This document shows, one piece after another, positions 7,928 through 16,537 of a DNA stretch of 64,000 nt. The notes beneath the pieces are model-generated. The model ran no database searches, was not told the origin of the DNA, and worked only from the letters and a program-made list of their open reading frames with translations. The DNA is taken from assembly GCF_004923315.1 (NCBI RefSeq), contig NZ_CP039648.1, positions 476,501-540,500 of the forward strand, read 5' to 3'. How positions within the stretch are numbered: the first letter of the stretch is position 1; every line of letters begins with the position of its first letter. The stretch is from Azospirillum sp. TSA2s (GTDB lineage: Bacteria > Pseudomonadota > Alphaproteobacteria > Azospirillales > Azospirillaceae). The position numbers were made by a program, and so were the translations under genes.

Positions 7928-10231
7928 ATGGCTTTTGTCGAATGCAGCGCGCAAGCGCCCGCAGACCGCCGCGGACGGACGAACCGCCTTTTCACCACCC
8001 TGATCTGCCTCGCTTTCCTGTTCCTGTCCGCCATCGCCACGGCAGGCTCCGCCTTCGCGCAGTCCCCGCCGGTTGCGCCCGCGACGGCGCAGGACCCGAG
8101 CCCGAAAGAGATCGGACGACTGATCGATTCGCTGGAGACCCCGGCCAAGCGCGAGGCGCTGCTCGATCAGCTCAAGGCTTTGCAGCAGGCCGAACAGGCG
8201 GTGAAGCCCGACCGGGAGCCGGAGGGGCTCGGCACCCGCCTGCTGACCCTGCTGTCCTCACGCCTGGACGATTTGGGGCAGGAGGTCCGGACGACCGGCG
8301 AGGTGGTGCTGAATGCTCCGCAGGGCATGCGCTGGCTGCAGCGGCAGGCGCTGGATCCGGCGCGGCAGGCGACATGGGCCTGGCTGTTCGCCGAACTGGC
8401 CCTGGTCGTGGTGGGCGGACATGCCGCCCGGCTGGTCGCGACGCACCTGCTGCGCCGGCCCCGGTCGGTCCTGGCGGCACGGCCGTTCCATTCCGCCATC
8501 GCCAAGGTTCCGCTGCTGCTCGTCCGTGCGCTGATGGATCTGGCCCCGATCGCTGCCTTCGCCGTGGCCGGCTTCGGCGTGCTGGTGCTGATCGACCCGC
8601 CCGGCACGGTGCGGCTGCTGGGCATTGCCTTCCTCAACGCCAGCCTGTTCGTGCAGGTCGTGGTCCTGGTGATGCGGGGGCTGCTGTCGCCGCGCTCCAC
8701 CAACCTGCGGCTGGTCCCGATGAGCGATGAGGCGGCGCGGCGGCTGCTGGTGTGGAGCCGCGCCATCGCGGTCTCCACCGTCTATGGCCTGTTCGCAGCC
8801 GGGACGGCGCGCACGTTGGGGCTGCCCGAGCAGTCCTACGACACGCTGGTCAAGCTGGTCGGCTTCGCCGATGCCCTCATGCTGACGGCGTTGGTTCTGC
8901 AAAGCCGTGCCGCCGTCGCCTCATGGCTGCGCGGGGAGATTTCGGCCGTTCCCCCGCCAGTGGAGGATGGGCCGGCCGCGGCGCCGGCGGCGAGAACGAC
9001 GCGCCCAGGCCGCCTTCTGCGCGCCGCCGGCCGGCGTCTGGCCAATGTCTGGCATGCCGTCGCCATCCTCTACATCGTCGCATTGTTCGGCATCTGGGCG
9101 CTGGATGTCGAAGGTGGGCTGTGGTTCGTTCTGCGCGCCACCGCCGTGTCGCTGGTCGCGGTCGCGGTTGCCCGGATGGTCGGGCGCGGGATCGCGCGTG
9201 GCTCCACGGCGCTGCGGCTCCGCCTGGACCGCCAGCGTTCCACCTTGGGCGATCGGCGGATAAAGCGCTACATCGGGCCCGGCACGCGGCTACTGCATTG
9301 GGTATTGGCAGCGGTGACCGGGCTGGTCGTGCTGGACGCCTGGGGACTGGACGTGCGCGGGGCGCTGGAGACGGCGATGGGCTGGCGGTTCCTGGCGTCC
9401 GGCCTCGCCATCCTGCTGGTGGCCGCCATCGCGCTCGCGGTTTGGGAACTGACCAACGCCGTGATCGAGCGGAATCTGGCGACCACCGACCGCTATGGAC
9501 ATGCCATCCAGCGAAGCGCGCGCATCCGCACCCTGCTGCCGCTTCTGCGCAACGCCCTGATGGTGGTGCTGCTCACCTTCGTGACGCTGATCACCCTGTC
9601 GGAACTGGGGTTGGACATCGGGCCGTTGCTGGCCGGTGCCGGTGTCGTCGGTCTGGCCGTCGGCTTCGGTGCCCAGACGCTGGTGAAGGACGTCATCACC
9701 GGTCTGTTCATCCTGTTCGAGGACACCATCTCGGTCGGCGACGTGGTCAATGTCGGCGGCAAGGGCGGGCTGGTGGAGGGCATCACCATCCGCACCATCC
9801 GTCTGCGCGATTTCGACGGAACGGTGCACACCGTGCCGTTCAGCGCGGTGACCAGCATCTCCAACATGACCAAGGACTTCAGCTATTACGTGTTCGACGT
9901 CACCGTGGCCTATCGCGAGGATGTCGACCGCGTGGTGTCGGTGCTGCACGAGATCGGGGCGGGAATGCGTGCCGACCAGCGTTTTGCCCCGCTGATCCTG
10001 GAACCGCTGGAGGTGCTGGGAGTCGATGCCTTCCAGGACTCCGCCGTCCTCATCAAGGCGCGCATCAAGACCCTGCCGATCCAGCAGTGGACTGTCGGCC
10101 GCGAATTCAACGGGCGCATGAAGAAGCGCTTCGGAGAGTTGGGGATTGCCATCCCGTTTCCGCAACGCATTCTGCACATCGCGCCGAATGGGATGTCCAG
10201 GGCAAGCGCCTATGGCGAAGCCGCGGAGTGA
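7928..10231 (+). CDS. Large MscS-family mechanosensitive ion channel
   Basis: The 767-residue protein begins with a signal peptide (hydrophobic segment about residues 24-40, then GSAFAQ) after a good AGGAG site. A periplasmic helical region follows, then several membrane segments up to about residue 540. The C-terminal third is the MscS core: a Gly/Ala-rich pore helix (LLAGAGVVGLAVGFGAQTL), then KDVITGLFILFEDTISVGD, the beta domain with VEGITIRTIRLRDFDG, and the cytoplasmic vestibule ending RFGELGIAIPFPQR. The length and extra N-terminal helices resemble YbiO/YnaI-type channels that gate under osmotic downshock. It stands alone. The substrate is ions and small solutes, without specificity readable from sequence. 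Confidence 0.92.
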   Translation: MAFVECSAQAPADRRGRTNRLFTTLICLAFLFLSAIATAGSAFAQSPPVAPATAQDPSPKEIGRLIDSLETPAKREALLDQLKALQQAEQAVKPDREPEGLGTRLLTLLSSRLDDLGQEVRTTGEVVLNAPQGMRWLQRQALDPARQATWAWLFAELALVVVGGHAARLVATHLLRRPRSVLAARPFHSAIAKVPLLLVRALMDLAPIAAFAVAGFGVLVLIDPPGTVRLLGIAFLNASLFVQVVVLVMRGLLSPRSTNLRLVPMSDEAARRLLVWSRAIAVSTVYGLFAAGTARTLGLPEQSYDTLVKLVGFADALMLTALVLQSRAAVASWLRGEISAVPPPVEDGPAAAPAARTTRPGRLLRAAGRRLANVWHAVAILYIVALFGIWALDVEGGLWFVLRATAVSLVAVAVARMVGRGIARGSTALRLRLDRQRSTLGDRRIKRYIGPGTRLLHWVLAAVTGLVVLDAWGLDVRGALETAMGWRFLASGLAILLVAAIALAVWELTNAVIERNLATTDRYGHAIQRSARIRTLLPLLRNALMVVLLTFVTLITLSELGLDIGPLLAGAGVVGLAVGFGAQTLVKDVITGLFILFEDTISVGDVVNVGGKGGLVEGITIRTIRLRDFDGTVHTVPFSAVTSISNMTKDFSYYVFDVTVAYREDVDRVVSVLHEIGAGMRADQRFAPLILEPLEVLGVDAFQDSAVLIKARIKTLPIQQWTVGREFNGRMKKRFGELGIAIPFPQRILHIAPNGMSRASAYGEAAE

Positions 10232-10448
10232 CTGCAGGGAGCGGCTGCGTTTCCCGCCTAGGTCGGCCGGATCGCGGCCGCACGCTGCCTGACCAAAAGA
10301 TCCGTGCGCAAACAGCCATTCGTTGTCGTTTCCGCACGGAAAGCGATCCTGCTTTTTTGCGCAGTGACAGGCTTTTCAATTCGAATAGTCTAATGGAAAT
10401 CGGTCAGTGAATAAATAGTGCAGAGCTTCTCCGGTGGAGAGAACTGAC

Positions 10449-10946
10449 ATGTTGCAAATCGTCTTTCGCAGCCAATTGACGAAGTTACTATCCTACACCG
10501 ATATTCAAAAGTTGTGTCTGATCTCCGCCAGGAACAACAGGAAGGCTGGGGTCACCGGGTTCATGGTCGAATGCGGCGGGGTTTTCCTGGAGACGATCGA
10601 AGGGGAAAGCCGCGCGGTCGACGAAACATTCAACCTGGTCTGTCAGGACACCCGCCGCGATCATTTAGAGATTGTCTATTCTGAAAAGGAAGTCGAACGG
10701 CGACGGTTCGGGGCCTGGGCCATGAACGTCATGTTCCTTGACGACGACATGTTCTGGCAGACCGTGTTCGGGGCCGGCTTCTCCTGTGATGAGATGCTGT
10801 CTCCCCGGGCATTGGAACCGGCTTTTGCCCTTGGGTTGCTGGTCATGGCTTACCAGTACGCCTGCGCACAGGCCAAAATCGCGCCACATCCGTCTGGCGC
10901 AAGGCCGGGAAGAATCCCGCGGATCGGCCACATGCTCCGCCGTTGA
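10449..10946 (+). CDS. BLUF-domain protein with substituted photoactive residues
   Basis: The 165-residue protein has one BLUF fold over residues 1-95: LQIVFRS, ARNNRKAGVTG, GGVFLETIEGE and RRFGAWAMNV line up with AppA. The flavin-contacting Asn (N30) and the semi-conserved Trp (W90) are kept. The Tyr that starts photochemistry (AppA Y21) is F6 and the Gln that flips (AppA Q63) is E48. Those two residues form the hydrogen-bond switch in all studied light-active BLUF proteins, so a normal photocycle is unlikely; flavin could still bind. ATG 10449 follows GGTGGAGAG; an earlier ATG at 10434 would overlap that site. The last 60 residues have no recognised domain. The gene is AT-richer than its neighbours at its 5-prime end. 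Confidence 0.85.
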   Translation: MLQIVFRSQLTKLLSYTDIQKLCLISARNNRKAGVTGFMVECGGVFLETIEGESRAVDETFNLVCQDTRRDHLEIVYSEKEVERRRFGAWAMNVMFLDDDMFWQTVFGAGFSCDEMLSPRALEPAFALGLLVMAYQYACAQAKIAPHPSGARPGRIPRIGHMLRR

Positions 10947-10948
10947 GG

Positions 10949-11902
10949 TCAATCCTCGGCGGAACTGCCGACCGCGCCCAGGGAACCGAGATACTGCTCC
11001 TCCCATTCGCGTCCGGCCTCCAACTCGCCGAACAGCCAGTCGCGGAACAGCTGGATCTTCGGCAACGCGGCGGTCGATTTCAGCGTGACGAAGCCATGCC
11101 CCTGCGCCCGCAGCCCGTGGGTGGGGAAGGGGACGACGAGCTGACCGGACTGAAGCTCCTGGCGGGCGAGGAGCAGGCTGTCCAGGCACACGCCCATCCC
11201 ATTCACCGCGGCGTTGATCGCCATGAAGGAGCGGTCGAAGCGCAGGCCGCGCTCCATGTCCAGATGGACGCTGCGATGGCGGCGCATCCAGTCGCGCCAG
11301 CCCAGGATGTTGACCTCCGAATGGATCAGGACGTGACGGCTGAGGTCCTTCGGCTCCCGGATCGGGTTGAGGCCGTTCGCCAGCGCCGGCGAGCACATCG
11401 GGACGATGATGTCCTCCGGAAACTGCTCCAGCACGCAACCGGCCGGCGGCGGCCCGGGGTTGTAGCGGATGTCGACGTCGACCGCGCCCGCCGTCAGGTC
11501 GATGGGCGAGACCGAAGCCTGCAGCCGGATGTCGATGGCGGGATGCAGCGCCTTGACCCGGTTCAGCCGCGGCATCAGCCATTGCGTGGCGAAGCTGGGC
11601 ATCGACCGCACGGTGAGGATCGTGGTGCCGCTGCCGGTGCTGGTGACGTTGCGGGTGGCGGCATCCATTCGGGCGAAGGCGCCGATAATCTCGTTGGCAT
11701 AGGTCCGGCCGGCGTCGGTCAGGGCAACCGACCTGTGAACACGATGGAACAGTGGAAGCCCTAACTGTTCCTCCAGAATTTTCACCTGATGGCTGATCGC
11801 CGACGGCGTCAGTCCCAAATCCTCCGCCGCGGTCGCGAAGGAACCTAGCCGCGCCGCGGCTTCAAAGGCTTGCAATGCCTTGATGGAGACCCGTTTCCGC
11901 AT
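10949..11902 (-). CDS. LysR-family transcriptional regulator (GcvA-like)
   Basis: The 317-residue protein has an N-terminal winged HTH (LQAFEAAARLGSFATAAEDLGLTPSAISHQVKILEEQLG, followed by LFHRVHRSVALTDAG) and a LysR substrate-binding domain (residues 95-300). The profile resembles GcvA-type regulators. It is divergent from a catabolic operon starting with an SDR gene, the classical LysR arrangement, and a T-N11-A dyad lies between them. It therefore probably activates the 12.1-21.7 kb operon in response to a pathway intermediate and represses itself. The BLUF gene ends two bases from its stop on the other strand. The co-inducer is unknown. Confidence 0.9.
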   Translation of the reverse strand: MRKRVSIKALQAFEAAARLGSFATAAEDLGLTPSAISHQVKILEEQLGLPLFHRVHRSVALTDAGRTYANEIIGAFARMDAATRNVTSTGSGTTILTVRSMPSFATQWLMPRLNRVKALHPAIDIRLQASVSPIDLTAGAVDVDIRYNPGPPPAGCVLEQFPEDIIVPMCSPALANGLNPIREPKDLSRHVLIHSEVNILGWRDWMRRHRSVHLDMERGLRFDRSFMAINAAVNGMGVCLDSLLLARQELQSGQLVVPFPTHGLRAQGHGFVTLKSTAALPKIQLFRDWLFGELEAGREWEEQYLGSLGAVGSSAED

Positions 11903-11913
11903 CGCACCCTTCA

Positions 11914-11930
11914 GATGAATTCAGTTCATC
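11914..11930. promoter_or_regulatory. LysR-type box (T-N11-A dyad)
   Basis: GATGAATTCAGTTCATC is a perfect 6-base dyad containing the T-N11-A pattern of LysR recognition sites (T 11916, A 11928). A related half-site, GAATTCATC, follows near 11955. It lies directly upstream of the LysR start and in the divergent gap to the SDR operon, as expected for the recognition and activation sites of the regulator. Confidence 0.65.
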
Positions 11931-12110
11931 GATGAGCGATCTTATTCGTTTGTCGAATTCATCTCAAGATCATAGGATCACTTCAATCATCGGCTGACCG
12001 AATCATCGGGCGGCCTGATCGAAATCACCACAACCGAGCGAAACCGACGCTCCGTCGCGGCACCCCCTGTGCCGCCACGGCGGAGCCTGCTTCGACAAGA
12101 GGGAGCGAGC

Positions 12111-12860
12111 ATGCTGCTGTCCAACAAGGTCTGCGTGATCACCGGCGCCGCGTCGCGCCGCGGCATCGGCCGGGCGACCGCAAGGCTTTTCGCGCTGCAT
12201 GGCGGGCGCGCGATCATCCTGGACCTCGACGGCGCCCAGGCGGCCGAAGCCGCCGCCGAGCTGGGCGAGGCGCATCGCGGCTTCGCCTGTGACGTGACCG
12301 ATCGCGACGCCTGCTTCGCCGCCGCGACCCGCGTGGTCGAGGAGTTCGGCCGCATCGACGTGCTGGTCAACAACGCCGGCATCACCCAGCCGCTGAAGTT
12401 CATGGACATCGGCCCGAAGAATTACGAGGCGGTGACCGACGTCAGCCTGCGCGGCACGCTGTATATGAGCCAGGCGGTGGTCCCCCACATGCGCGAGCGC
12501 AAGTCCGGTTCCATCGTCTGCATCTCGTCGGTGTCGGCGCAGCGCGGCGGCGGCATCTTCGGCGGTCCGCATTACAGCGCGGCCAAGGCCGGCGTGCTGG
12601 GCCTCGCCAAGGCGATGGCGCGCGAACTGGGGCCGGACAATGTCCGCGTCAATTCGGTGACGCCGGGCCTGATCCAGACCGACATCACCGGCGGCAAGCT
12701 GACCGACGAGCTGCGGGCGGAAATCCTGAAGGGCATCCCGCTGAACCGCCTGGGCGACGCCGAGGATGTGGCCCGTTCCTGCCTGTTCCTGGCGTCGGAG
12801 CTGTCCTCCTACATCACCGGCGCCACGCTCGACGTCAACGGCGGCATGCTGATCCACTGA
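12111..12860 (+). CDS. SDR-family NAD(P)-dependent oxidoreductase
   Basis: This is a 249-residue classical short-chain dehydrogenase. It has a cofactor loop VITGAASRRGIGRATA (TGxxxGIG type), an acidic residue at the end of beta-2 (ILDLDG) suggesting NAD, the NNAG motif, catalytic Ser in SIVCISSVSAQ and YSAAK (Tyr and Lys). The ending VNGGMLIH is typical of FabG-like sugar or polyol dehydrogenases. ATG 12111 follows GAGGGAG; an earlier ATG at 12069 has no such site. It is the first gene of the LysR-linked operon and probably oxidises the imported polyol or hydroxy acid to a ketose or keto acid for the transketolase. The exact substrate is unknown. Confidence 0.9.
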   Translation: MLLSNKVCVITGAASRRGIGRATARLFALHGGRAIILDLDGAQAAEAAAELGEAHRGFACDVTDRDACFAAATRVVEEFGRIDVLVNNAGITQPLKFMDIGPKNYEAVTDVSLRGTLYMSQAVVPHMRERKSGSIVCISSVSAQRGGGIFGGPHYSAAKAGVLGLAKAMARELGPDNVRVNSVTPGLIQTDITGGKLTDELRAEILKGIPLNRLGDAEDVARSCLFLASELSSYITGATLDVNGGMLIH

Positions 12861-12885
12861 TCCCGAAATGCTGGAGACACCTTCC

Positions 12886-13743
12886 GTGGACACCGCACTC
12901 GACACCACCCCGCTCGGGCACAATGTGCCCTTGGCCGAACGCGCCTACCGCATCCGCCGCAACGCCCTGCTGATGGGCGAGGTGCAGGGGCAGGGCTATA
13001 TCGGCCAGGCGCTGGACATCGCCGACGTGCTGGCGGTCTCCTACTTCCACGCCATGAAGTATCGCCCCGAAGACCCGCATTGGGAGGAGCGCGACCGCTT
13101 CCTGCTGTCCAACGGCCATTACGCCATCGCGCTGTACGCCGCCTTGATCGAGGCTGGCATCATCCCGGCCGAAGAGCTGGAGACCTACGGCAGCGACGAC
13201 AGCCGCCTGCCGATGTCGGGCATGGCGAGCTACACGCCGGGCATGGAGATGTCGGGCGGCTCGCTCGGCCTCGGCCTCAGCATCGCGGTCGGCATCGGCC
13301 TGGGGCTGAAGCGCAAGAATTCCGCTGCCCGTGTCTACACGCTGTTCTCCGACGGCGAACTGGACGAGGGATCGGTGTGGGAGGCCATCATGTCAGCCGC
13401 CCATTACAAGCTCGACAACCTGATCGCCATCGTCGACGTCAACAACCAGCAGGCCGATGGGCCGTCCACCCAGGTGATGGCGTTCGAGCCGCTGGTGGAC
13501 AAGCTGGAGGCCTTCGGCTGGTTCGTCCAGCGGGTCGACGGCAACGACATGGACGCGGTGGTCGCCGCCTTCGACGCCGCCAAGTCGCACCCCGAGCCCA
13601 AGCCGCGGATGATCGTCTGCGACACCAGGATGGGCAAGGGCGTGCCCTTCCTCGAAGCCCGCGAAAAGAACCACTTCATCCGCGTCGACGCGCACGAATG
13701 GCAGCTGGCGCTGGATGCGCTCGACGCCGGGAGGACCGCATGA
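12886..13743 (+). CDS. Transketolase, N-terminal (thiamine diphosphate-binding) subunit
   Basis: About 285 residues cover only the pyrophosphate-binding half of transketolase: LSNGHYAIALYAAL, GGSLGLGLSIAVG, the diphosphate/Mg motif SDGELDEGSVWEA with Asn in VDVNNQQADG, and a C-terminal KGKGV-like segment (MGKGVPFLE). The second half is the next gene, so the active enzyme is a two-subunit complex. I favour GTG 12886, preceded by GGAGACACC; ATG 12868 is in frame 18 bases upstream. Split transketolases of this kind are known for dedicated catabolic roles such as the sulfosugar and apiose transketolase pathways. The reading frame overlaps the next gene by four bases. Confidence 0.88.
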   Translation: MDTALDTTPLGHNVPLAERAYRIRRNALLMGEVQGQGYIGQALDIADVLAVSYFHAMKYRPEDPHWEERDRFLLSNGHYAIALYAALIEAGIIPAEELETYGSDDSRLPMSGMASYTPGMEMSGGSLGLGLSIAVGIGLGLKRKNSAARVYTLFSDGELDEGSVWEAIMSAAHYKLDNLIAIVDVNNQQADGPSTQVMAFEPLVDKLEAFGWFVQRVDGNDMDAVVAAFDAAKSHPEPKPRMIVCDTRMGKGVPFLEAREKNHFIRVDAHEWQLALDALDAGRTA

Positions 13744-14744
13744 GTACCGCTGCAAACACCACCGCAAAGCCGCGCCTGAAGACCTCCGCCATGATCGCCT
13801 CGATCGCGGCGGAGGGGCAGCGGACCAGGCCGGCGCCCTTCGGCCATGCGCTGGTCGAACTGGCGAAGCAGCGGACCGAGATCGTCGGCATGACCGCCGA
13901 CCTCGCCAAATACACCGACCTGCACATCTTCGCCCAGGCCTATCCCGACCGCTTCTATCAGATGGGCATGGCCGAGCAACTGCTGATGGGGGCCGCGTCC
14001 GGCATGGCGCATGAGGGCATGATGCCCTTCGTCACCACCTACGCCGTCTTCGCCTCGCGCCGGGCCTACGATTTCGTCCACCAGACGATTGCGGAGGAGA
14101 ACCGCAACGTCAAGATCGCCTGCGCCCTGCCGGGCCTGACCTCCGGCTATGGCCCAAGCCATCAGGCGGCGGAGGATCTGGCGCTGATGCGCGCCATGCC
14201 GAACATGGTGGTGATCGATCCCTGCGACGCCCACGAGATCGAGCAGGCGGTGCCCGCCATGGCCGCGCACAACGGCCCGGTCTATATGCGGCTGCTGCGC
14301 GGCAACGTCCCGCTGGTGCTGGACGAGTACGATTACAAATTCGAACTCGGCAAGGCCAAGCTGCTGCGCGACGGCGCCGAGGTTCTGGTCATCTCGTCCG
14401 GCATCATGACGATGCGGGCGCTGGAGGTGGCCAAGCTGCTGGAGGCCGACAAGGTCGGCGTCGCGGTTCTGCACGTCCCCACCATCAAGCCGCTCGACAC
14501 CGAGACCATCCTGCGCGAGGCGGCACGCACCGGCCGCATGGTGGTGGTGGCGGAAAACCACACCGTCATCGGCGGTCTGGGCGAGGCGGTGGCCGGCACC
14601 CTGCTGCGCGGCGGCGTTGCCCCGGTCTTCCGCCAGATCGGCCTGCCGGACGAGTTCCTGAAGGCCGGCGCCTTGCCGACCCTGCACGACCTCTACGGCA
14701 TCTCCACCGACGCCATGGCGGCCAGCATCAAGGGATGGCTGTAA
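13740..14744 (+). CDS. Transketolase, C-terminal (pyrimidine-binding) subunit
   Basis: The 334-residue protein holds the pyrimidine domain, with the catalytic Glu in MGMAEQLLMGAASGMA, then FVTTYAVFASRRAYDFVHQ. The third transketolase domain follows (EVLVISSGIMTMRALEV, ending LPDEFLKAGALPTLHDLYG). It pairs with the preceding subunit, with ATGA stop-start overlap implying translational coupling. Glycine- and proton-relay residues look intact. The complex would transfer a two-carbon ketol unit between a ketose donor and an aldehyde acceptor. Next to SDR and dehydrogenase genes and a TRAP importer, it is likely part of catabolism rather than the pentose phosphate cycle. The donor is not determined by the sequence. 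Confidence 0.9.
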   Translation: MSTAANTTAKPRLKTSAMIASIAAEGQRTRPAPFGHALVELAKQRTEIVGMTADLAKYTDLHIFAQAYPDRFYQMGMAEQLLMGAASGMAHEGMMPFVTTYAVFASRRAYDFVHQTIAEENRNVKIACALPGLTSGYGPSHQAAEDLALMRAMPNMVVIDPCDAHEIEQAVPAMAAHNGPVYMRLLRGNVPLVLDEYDYKFELGKAKLLRDGAEVLVISSGIMTMRALEVAKLLEADKVGVAVLHVPTIKPLDTETILREAARTGRMVVVAENHTVIGGLGEAVAGTLLRGGVAPVFRQIGLPDEFLKAGALPTLHDLYGISTDAMAASIKGWL

Positions 14745-14807
14745 GGCGACATACGACCCGATCAGGGCATCCGCTGATGGCAAATCCGATCGCAGGCAAG
14801 GAAGCTC

Positions 14808-14890
14808 GTCATTCCCGCGAATGCGGGAATCCAGCCGTCTCAGCGATCTTCCGCCGGAGTTTCCTGGATCCCCGCCTTCGCGGGGATGAC
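14808..14890. repeat. Palindromic repeat element, copy 1 (intact)
   Basis: About 83 bases are bounded by two hairpins: ATTCCCGCGAATGCGGGAAT on the left (14811-14830) and ATCCCCGCCTTCGCGGGGAT on the right (14869-14888). The two ends (GTCATTCCCGCG and CGCGGGGATGAC) are also inverted relative to each other. A second copy at 24948 shares arms and flanks but has a different 30-base core. It lies between the split-transketolase and TRAP genes, so it could act as an mRNA stabiliser or attenuator inside the operon. Confidence 0.8.
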
Positions 14891-14993
14891 GGAAGTCCTT
14901 GTATGGGATCTTTGCTTTCAGATGCGATTGCCCTGTCGGTCCACCCGATCACACCCGACCAACCAACAAACATCCATTAGGGAGAGAGATCCG

Positions 14994-15977
14994 ATGAAGA
15001 AGCTGCTTTTGTCGCTGGTGGTGGGCACCGCCCTGATCGCGTCGCCGGCCGCCTGGGCCCAGCAGGTCCTGCGTCTGGCCCACAACGCGGCGCCGGGCAA
15101 TCCGAAGGCGGAAGCCTCGCTGAAATTCGCGGAACTCGTCGCCAAGAAGACGGACGGCCGAGTGAAGATCGAGGTCGGCGGCAGCGCCCAGTATGGCGAC
15201 GACGCCGAGGCGCTGACCAGCATGCGGCTGGGCACGCTGGCCTTCAGCGCCAATTCGCAGGGCACCGCCTCGGGCGTCGTGCCGGAATATGCCGTGCTGG
15301 GGTTGCCCTTCCTGTTCCAGTCGCTGCCGCAGGCGTGGAAGGTTCTGGACGGCCCGGTGGCGAAGAAGCTGGACGAGGCGTCGAAGGCCAAGGGGCTGGT
15401 TCTGCTGGCGATGTGGGACAACGGAATCCGCCATGTCTCCAACAATGTCCGGCCGATCACCAAGCCGGAGGATCTGGCCGGCATCAAGATCCGCACCCCG
15501 CCGGACCCGATCACGGTCGACATCTTCAAGGCTCTCGGCGCCAACCCGATGCCGCTGGCCTTCTCCGAGCTTTACATCGCGCTCCAGCAGGGCGTGGTCG
15601 ACGGGCAGGAGAACCCGCTGATGAACATCTACTCGTCGAAGCTCTTCGAGGTGCAGAAATACATCTCGCTGACCGGCCACAAGTATGAATCGACCCCGCT
15701 GCTGGCCAGCAAGATCGTCTTCGACACCCTGTCGAAGGCCGATCAGAAGGCGGTGCTGGACGCGGCTGCCGAGGCCGGCAAGCTGAATCGCGAGATGTCC
15801 GCCAAAGCCGACAAGGAACTGCAGGCGAAGATGGAAGACGCCGGCGTGAAGTTCAACACGGTCGACCCGGCGCCCTTCATCGCCAAGACCAAGTCCGTCT
15901 ATGACAAGTGGGAGAAGCAGTTCCCCGAACTGGTCGCCCTGGTCCGCAAGGAAGCCGCCGCCGGAGCGGCGCAGTGA
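14994..15977 (+). CDS. TRAP transporter solute-binding protein (DctP family)
   Basis: The 327-residue protein has a Sec signal peptide (KKLLLSLVVGTALIASPAAWAQ) and a DctP-type periplasmic binding domain: LRLAHNAAPGNPKAEASLKFAELV at the N-terminus, the carboxylate-binding Arg region GIKIRTPPDPI (about residue 165) and QQGVVDGQENPLMN, a DctP signature. It captures an organic acid for the adjacent permease. ATG 14994 follows GGGAGAGAG. It is the first of three TRAP genes; its stop overlaps the start of the small permease. The Arg suggests a carboxylate or sulfonate substrate, consistent with oxidation by the neighbouring dehydrogenases. The precise ligand is unknown. Confidence 0.92.
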   Translation: MKKLLLSLVVGTALIASPAAWAQQVLRLAHNAAPGNPKAEASLKFAELVAKKTDGRVKIEVGGSAQYGDDAEALTSMRLGTLAFSANSQGTASGVVPEYAVLGLPFLFQSLPQAWKVLDGPVAKKLDEASKAKGLVLLAMWDNGIRHVSNNVRPITKPEDLAGIKIRTPPDPITVDIFKALGANPMPLAFSELYIALQQGVVDGQENPLMNIYSSKLFEVQKYISLTGHKYESTPLLASKIVFDTLSKADQKAVLDAAAEAGKLNREMSAKADKELQAKMEDAGVKFNTVDPAPFIAKTKSVYDKWEKQFPELVALVRKEAAAGAAQ

Positions 15978-16537
15978 TGACGGTGTCCCACGAGCGGGAG
16001 CATGAGGTGGCGGGACTTCCCGCCACCCTTCTCCAGGCGGCCGACGGTGCCATCTCCGTCGTCTCCGCCGCCGTGGCGATCCTGTCCCTGATCGTGCTGT
16101 TCCTGGCGCTGGGCGCCGAGGTCGTCGTCCGTTACCTGACGACGCAAGGGCTGGGCTGGCCGTCGGAACTGCCGAACCTGCTGTTCCCCTGGCTGGTGAT
16201 GGGCGGCGTGGTGCTGGCGGCGCAGAAGGGCGCGCACATCTCGGTCACGCTGCTGCTCGACATGCTGCCCCGCCCGCTGGCCCGCGCGCTGCTGCTGGGG
16301 ATGCAGGTGGTGGTGGGGGCGACCTTCTTCTACCTCGCCTACATCGGCCTCGCCGTCATCGAGATCACCGGCGCCGAGATTTACCCGGTGACGGGCGTCA
16401 GCGCCCGCTGGGCCTACCTGTCGCTGATCGCCGGCTTCGTCGGCGTGGGTCTGACCGCCGTCACCACCTTCCTGCGCCTGCTGATCGCCGAAGACCCGCG
16501 GTCCGTCCGCGCCCATGTGTCGGAGGAAGAGATATGA
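15977..16537 (+). CDS. TRAP transporter small permease (DctQ family)
   Basis: The 186-residue membrane protein has four hydrophobic segments (about residues 27-50, 65-85, 105-127, 145-170) and the DctQ-typical LLFPWLVMGGVVLAAQKGAHISV. It forms the membrane complex with the large permease and is needed for docking of the binding protein. It overlaps the upstream stop by one base (TGATG) and the downstream start by four bases, so the three TRAP genes are translated as a unit. Confidence 0.9.
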   Translation: MTVSHEREHEVAGLPATLLQAADGAISVVSAAVAILSLIVLFLALGAEVVVRYLTTQGLGWPSELPNLLFPWLVMGGVVLAAQKGAHISVTLLLDMLPRPLARALLLGMQVVVGATFFYLAYIGLAVIEITGAEIYPVTGVSARWAYLSLIAGFVGVGLTAVTTFLRLLIAEDPRSVRAHVSEEEI

